Assembly: GCF_007994985.1 (NCBI RefSeq) | Contig: NZ_VOQF01000004.1 | Coordinates: forward strand, 124,001-188,000 | Source: Metabacillus litoralis | GTDB taxonomy: Bacteria > Bacillota > Bacilli > Bacillales > Bacillaceae | Length of the DNA stretch: 64,000 nucleotides | Direction: 5' to 3' | In this document: positions 61,778 to 64,000 of the stretch, piece by piece | How positions within the stretch are numbered: position 1 is the stretch's first letter | Layout of the letters: every line of letters begins with the position of its first letter | Notes under the pieces: model-generated | What the model was told of the DNA's origin: nothing | Seen by the model: the letters and a program-made list of their open reading frames with translations, nothing else | Database searches by the model: none | Made by a program: the position numbers and the translations under genes

Positions 61778-62746
61778 CTAAAGAGGTGTTGATAAATGAT
61801 TTATTTTATGGATTTGTTCTTTGTCAAAACGCTTAAATAACATACCAAAAATAGAGGCTAGAATTTGTTGAAACAACATACCAATAACAACAGGAACTGC
61901 AACTGCTGGAGGGAAATATTGAACCGCAATTACTGCTCCTGCACTAATATTTCTCATACCTCCAGTGAACATCATCGCAATTTTTGTTTCTCGATCTTTC
62001 TTTATCAGACAGCCAAACATCCATGCTAAAAGATATCCTATAGAAGCTAAAACAAAAACAGTCAAACTAATCAATAATAGTTCTAGATTTACCTTTTTAA
62101 TAAAAGGCGCAACAACTGCACCGTTTATCATAACAACTGATGATAAAGCCAATTTGGAAAATGGAGCTAATTTCTTAGAAGCTTGAACACTTCTTCCTTT
62201 TGTAAAATAATGAATAAGCATCCCTAAGAATGAAGGAATAACAACCATTAATAATAGACCATACATGATACTATATGCATCAATTTCTACATTTCTCCCA
62301 ACAAGAAACGATAAAATGGATGGAACCAGAAAAGGTGATAATATTGTATCTATTAATATAATAGAAAGTGCTAAAGCAATACTTCCTTTATAAATGTTTA
62401 CCCAGATAAAACTAGTTATTCCTGTAGGAATGACAGTAGCTAACACTAGCCCAGTTATTGTTAAATCATCTACAAAAAACAAATGACCAACAGACCAAGC
62501 AATTAGAGGCATGATTAGATGTAATAATAATAAAATCAAAATAAAAGACAATGGTTTTTGTACTGCTCCTTTTAATGCTTGAAAACTGGAGCTTAAACTA
62601 CCTGAAAACGTCATAAAAGCAAATATAAAAGGAATTAAAAATGCGAAAGGTAAAAGATGATCTGCTAGTACAATACCTATGATCACACTAATTGGTGTTA
62701 AAACTGGCATTAATTTTTCTAAAAGTCCATTAAAAGCTTCAAGCAT
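61778..62746 (-). CDS. bile acid:sodium symporter (BASS) family transporter
   Basis: The 322-residue protein has nine or ten membrane helices of the BASS fold. Typical segments are the ATVIPTGITSFIWVNIYKGS crossover region (about 103-122) and MMFTGGMRNISAGAVIAVQY (about 255-274), the second crossover, with Gly/Asn/Ser that bind sodium in homologues. Bacterial members carry various organic anions, so the substrate is open. It lies directly upstream of the TPP riboswitch on the same strand but has no visible THI element of its own, so a role in thiamine uptake is only a guess from position. Confidence 0.88.
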   Translation of the reverse strand: MLEAFNGLLEKLMPVLTPISVIIGIVLADHLLPFAFLIPFIFAFMTFSGSLSSSFQALKGAVQKPLSFILILLLLHLIMPLIAWSVGHLFFVDDLTITGLVLATVIPTGITSFIWVNIYKGSIALALSIILIDTILSPFLVPSILSFLVGRNVEIDAYSIMYGLLLMVVIPSFLGMLIHYFTKGRSVQASKKLAPFSKLALSSVVMINGAVVAPFIKKVNLELLLISLTVFVLASIGYLLAWMFGCLIKKDRETKIAMMFTGGMRNISAGAVIAVQYFPPAVAVPVVIGMLFQQILASIFGMLFKRFDKEQIHKINHLSTPL

Positions 62747-62918
62747 GAAACATTCTCCTAATCTTGGATTCTAGATGTATATACTACATAGTTCTATCTT
62801 TCATACATTGCAGTAGGAAAAGAAGGATATTTTAAAGCAAATAGCTAAGAGAATGCTGCAGTGATATGAAATTATCGTTTAAAGCAGAGCCATAAAGGTA
62901 AAATTGCTATGAACTTCC

Positions 62919-63548
62919 CTACTTTTGATCAACCACATTTTGAATGCTTCTCACAATGTTTTCTATATAATTTTTTTCATGTGGTACGAAGTTTTGTTTA
63001 GTAATCATTTTGTTAACAAACATTTTTTCTCGTTCTTCATTCTCTATAAAACCTTCACTTTTCATTTCTAGTTGATGATCATTCCACAGACTATAAAAGT
63101 GCTGTAACTTTGCTCTAAATATTCCAGAAACCTCTTCCTTTTGTAAGAAAAACGAATCGAATGAATGCGGTATTTCATATAAAAAAACATGACATAACTC
63201 ATTATCTAACAGCACTTCATCATTTAATTGTTCTTTGATGATTCCCAAAGATATTAGATCATTTAAAGAAAGATCAACTCCTATCTCCTCCTTCAATTCT
63301 CTTACACCATCTTCAACAGTTTCATTTGCTAGTAAATGACCAGCAGCTGTTATATCAAGCAGGTTAGGATAATCCTTTTTTTGCTCACATCTTAATTGGA
63401 AATACAAATAAACCTCTCCTTTATGGAGACTGATTAACCAACAATGAAATGTTTCATGCCATAGTCCCTTTTCATGAACTTCTTTTCTTGTGGCAATACC
63501 TTTTGGATTACCTTCCTGATCAAAAATTTTCAGTACTTCTTCACTCAT
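62919..63548 (-). CDS. Nudix hydrolase, YfcD/IPP-isomerase-like
   Basis: The 209-residue protein begins EEVLKIFDQEGNPKGIATRK, as do isopentenyl-diphosphate-isomerase-like Nudix proteins. The Nudix box is complete: GHLLANETVEDGVRELKEEI followed by GV (about 70-91), with the metal-binding R-E-L-x-x-E-E core. A C-terminal helical extension follows. I start at ATG 63548, 10 bases after GGAG; the ATGs at 63569 lie before that site. The substrate is unknown. The gene stands alone. Confidence 0.88.
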   Translation of the reverse strand: MSEEVLKIFDQEGNPKGIATRKEVHEKGLWHETFHCWLISLHKGEVYLYFQLRCEQKKDYPNLLDITAAGHLLANETVEDGVRELKEEIGVDLSLNDLISLGIIKEQLNDEVLLDNELCHVFLYEIPHSFDSFFLQKEEVSGIFRAKLQHFYSLWNDHQLEMKSEGFIENEEREKMFVNKMITKQNFVPHEKNYIENIVRSIQNVVDQK

Positions 63549-63659
63549 TCTATACAAACTCCTCATCATTCAATATCGAAGGCTCTCATCTTATGAATTA
63601 AAAATAATTATGCAGCGGAAACATTTTACAATCGAAAAGCTAGTAATCCAAGAAAAAAT

Positions 63660-63698
63660 GTAAGCTATATACAGTTCTATAAAAAATACACAGCTTAC
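63660..63698 (-). terminator. terminator of the CBO0543-type gene
   Basis: A 7-bp stem (63660-63666 with 63692-63698), extended by AT pairs, is followed by a T-run on the minus strand. Confidence 0.55.
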
Positions 63699-63708
63699 GA
63701 AAACAGCT

Positions 63709-64000
63709 TTACCGAAAGACCAATGATGGTACATCAAAAATATTCCAAAGAACTAAAATATAAAAAATTGACAGAACCCACGAGATAACTGGTCTAAAAT
63801 GGTGTATTGCCAATATTGAAAACATAACAATATTGAACGAGAACGACCACCATTCGTTCCATCCATTATAGTGCTTAATACCACCTAAGGCATGTGTAAT
63901 AAATTCATTAGTTGCATATATCATAACCCACATAGCTATATAAATGAACTGTTTAGAAAGCCTACCTGTTGGAAAATTCCCCAAGTAGATCAGAATTGTG
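63709..64000 (-). CDS. CBO0543-family membrane protein (5' end outside the window)
   Basis: The frame is open to the window edge (codons continue upstream of the TTG at 63984), so this is the C-terminal 96 or so residues. It has three membrane helices and the family-typical segments LSKQFIYIAMWVMIYATNEF, HYNGWNEWWSFSFNIVMFSI and RPVISWVLSIFYILVLW. The function of the family is unknown; several related genes often occur per genome in Bacillus. Confidence 0.75.
   Translation of the reverse strand, partial: TILIYLGNFPTGRLSKQFIYIAMWVMIYATNEFITHALGGIKHYNGWNEWWSFSFNIVMFSILAIHHFRPVISWVLSIFYILVLWNIFDVPSLVFR

Noticed and set aside
62870-62900. Another MITE end (TTTAAAGCAGAGCC)
   Set aside because: It is too short and imperfect compared with the 23981 element ends, and no partner end was found.

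Overview
The window comes from a low-GC Gram-positive, endospore-forming bacterium of the Bacillaceae (Bacillus or a close relative). The evidence is the gene content: an alpha/beta-type small acid-soluble spore protein, SigI/RsgI, two complete GerA-type germinant receptor operons, a Spo0E-family phosphatase, YjcZ-type spore peptides, TnrA, FbpA, and many genes whose nearest familiar relatives are B. subtilis genes. No phage, conjugative element, CRISPR array or rRNA operon is visible. Accessory signal is confined to small non-coding repeats, a few broken genes and one odd tRNA-like locus.

Layout. 1-2.6 kb: the 3' end of an unknown gene, a SASP gene, and rsgI-sigI. 3.2-7.0 kb: a TerC-type Mn2+ exporter under a yybP-ykoY riboswitch, a divergent DedA/UppP pair, and Ku. 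7.0-14.2 kb: a 2342-residue cell-wall-anchored amylopullulanase with cre-like sites upstream. 14.3-16.7 kb: a HAD phosphatase and LigD, the partner of Ku. 17-21.3 kb: a SwrC-like RND exporter and a MarR regulator. 21.4-25 kb: small genes, including tnrA and an unlisted Spo0E-type ORF. 25.2-27.3 kb: TPP riboswitch and thiC. 27.3-31.4 kb: ymaF and a gerA-B-C receptor operon. 31.5-33.1 kb: an acidic LPxTA surface protein and its class D sortase. 33.5-39 kb: a PLD-like protein, small stress/envelope genes, a frameshifted ytxH and PhzF. 39.4-43.5 kb: a gerK-type A-C-D-B operon. 43.9-49.2 kb: an M42 peptidase, an acyltransferase, a zinc ribbon, two YjcZ peptides and CopC/CopD. 49.5-54.7 kb: amtB-glnK and proA-proB-proC. 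55-56.4 kb: a decayed epimerase and a SurA-like lipoprotein. 56.6 kb: the tRNA-like element. 56.7-61.7 kb: a TPP-riboswitch-controlled thiamine-pyrimidine salvage operon (ylmB-tenA-thiZ-thiX-thiY). 61.8-64 kb: a BASS transporter, a Nudix hydrolase and a truncated membrane gene.

How the parts work together. Thiamine is covered by de novo HMP synthesis (ThiC) and by salvage of degraded thiamine (ThiXYZ, YlmB, TenA), each behind its own TPP riboswitch. Nitrogen control is represented by TnrA, with a well-placed autoregulatory box, and by glnK-amtB, whose promoter is overlapped by two TnrA/GlnR-type boxes. Spore biology is represented by SASP, Ku/LigD, two Ger receptors and Spo0E. Both LPxTA-type surface proteins in the window could be substrates of the single class D sortase.

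The most unusual observations are: a cloverleaf-like RNA at 56.59-56.68 kb with a 13-bp anticodon-position arm and no elbow nucleotides; a repeat family placed only between convergent genes, with a covarying hairpin; MITE-like elements, one with a perfect 8-bp target duplication and one inserted in the thiamine-salvage leader; and promoter-overlapping TnrA/GlnR boxes at glnK.
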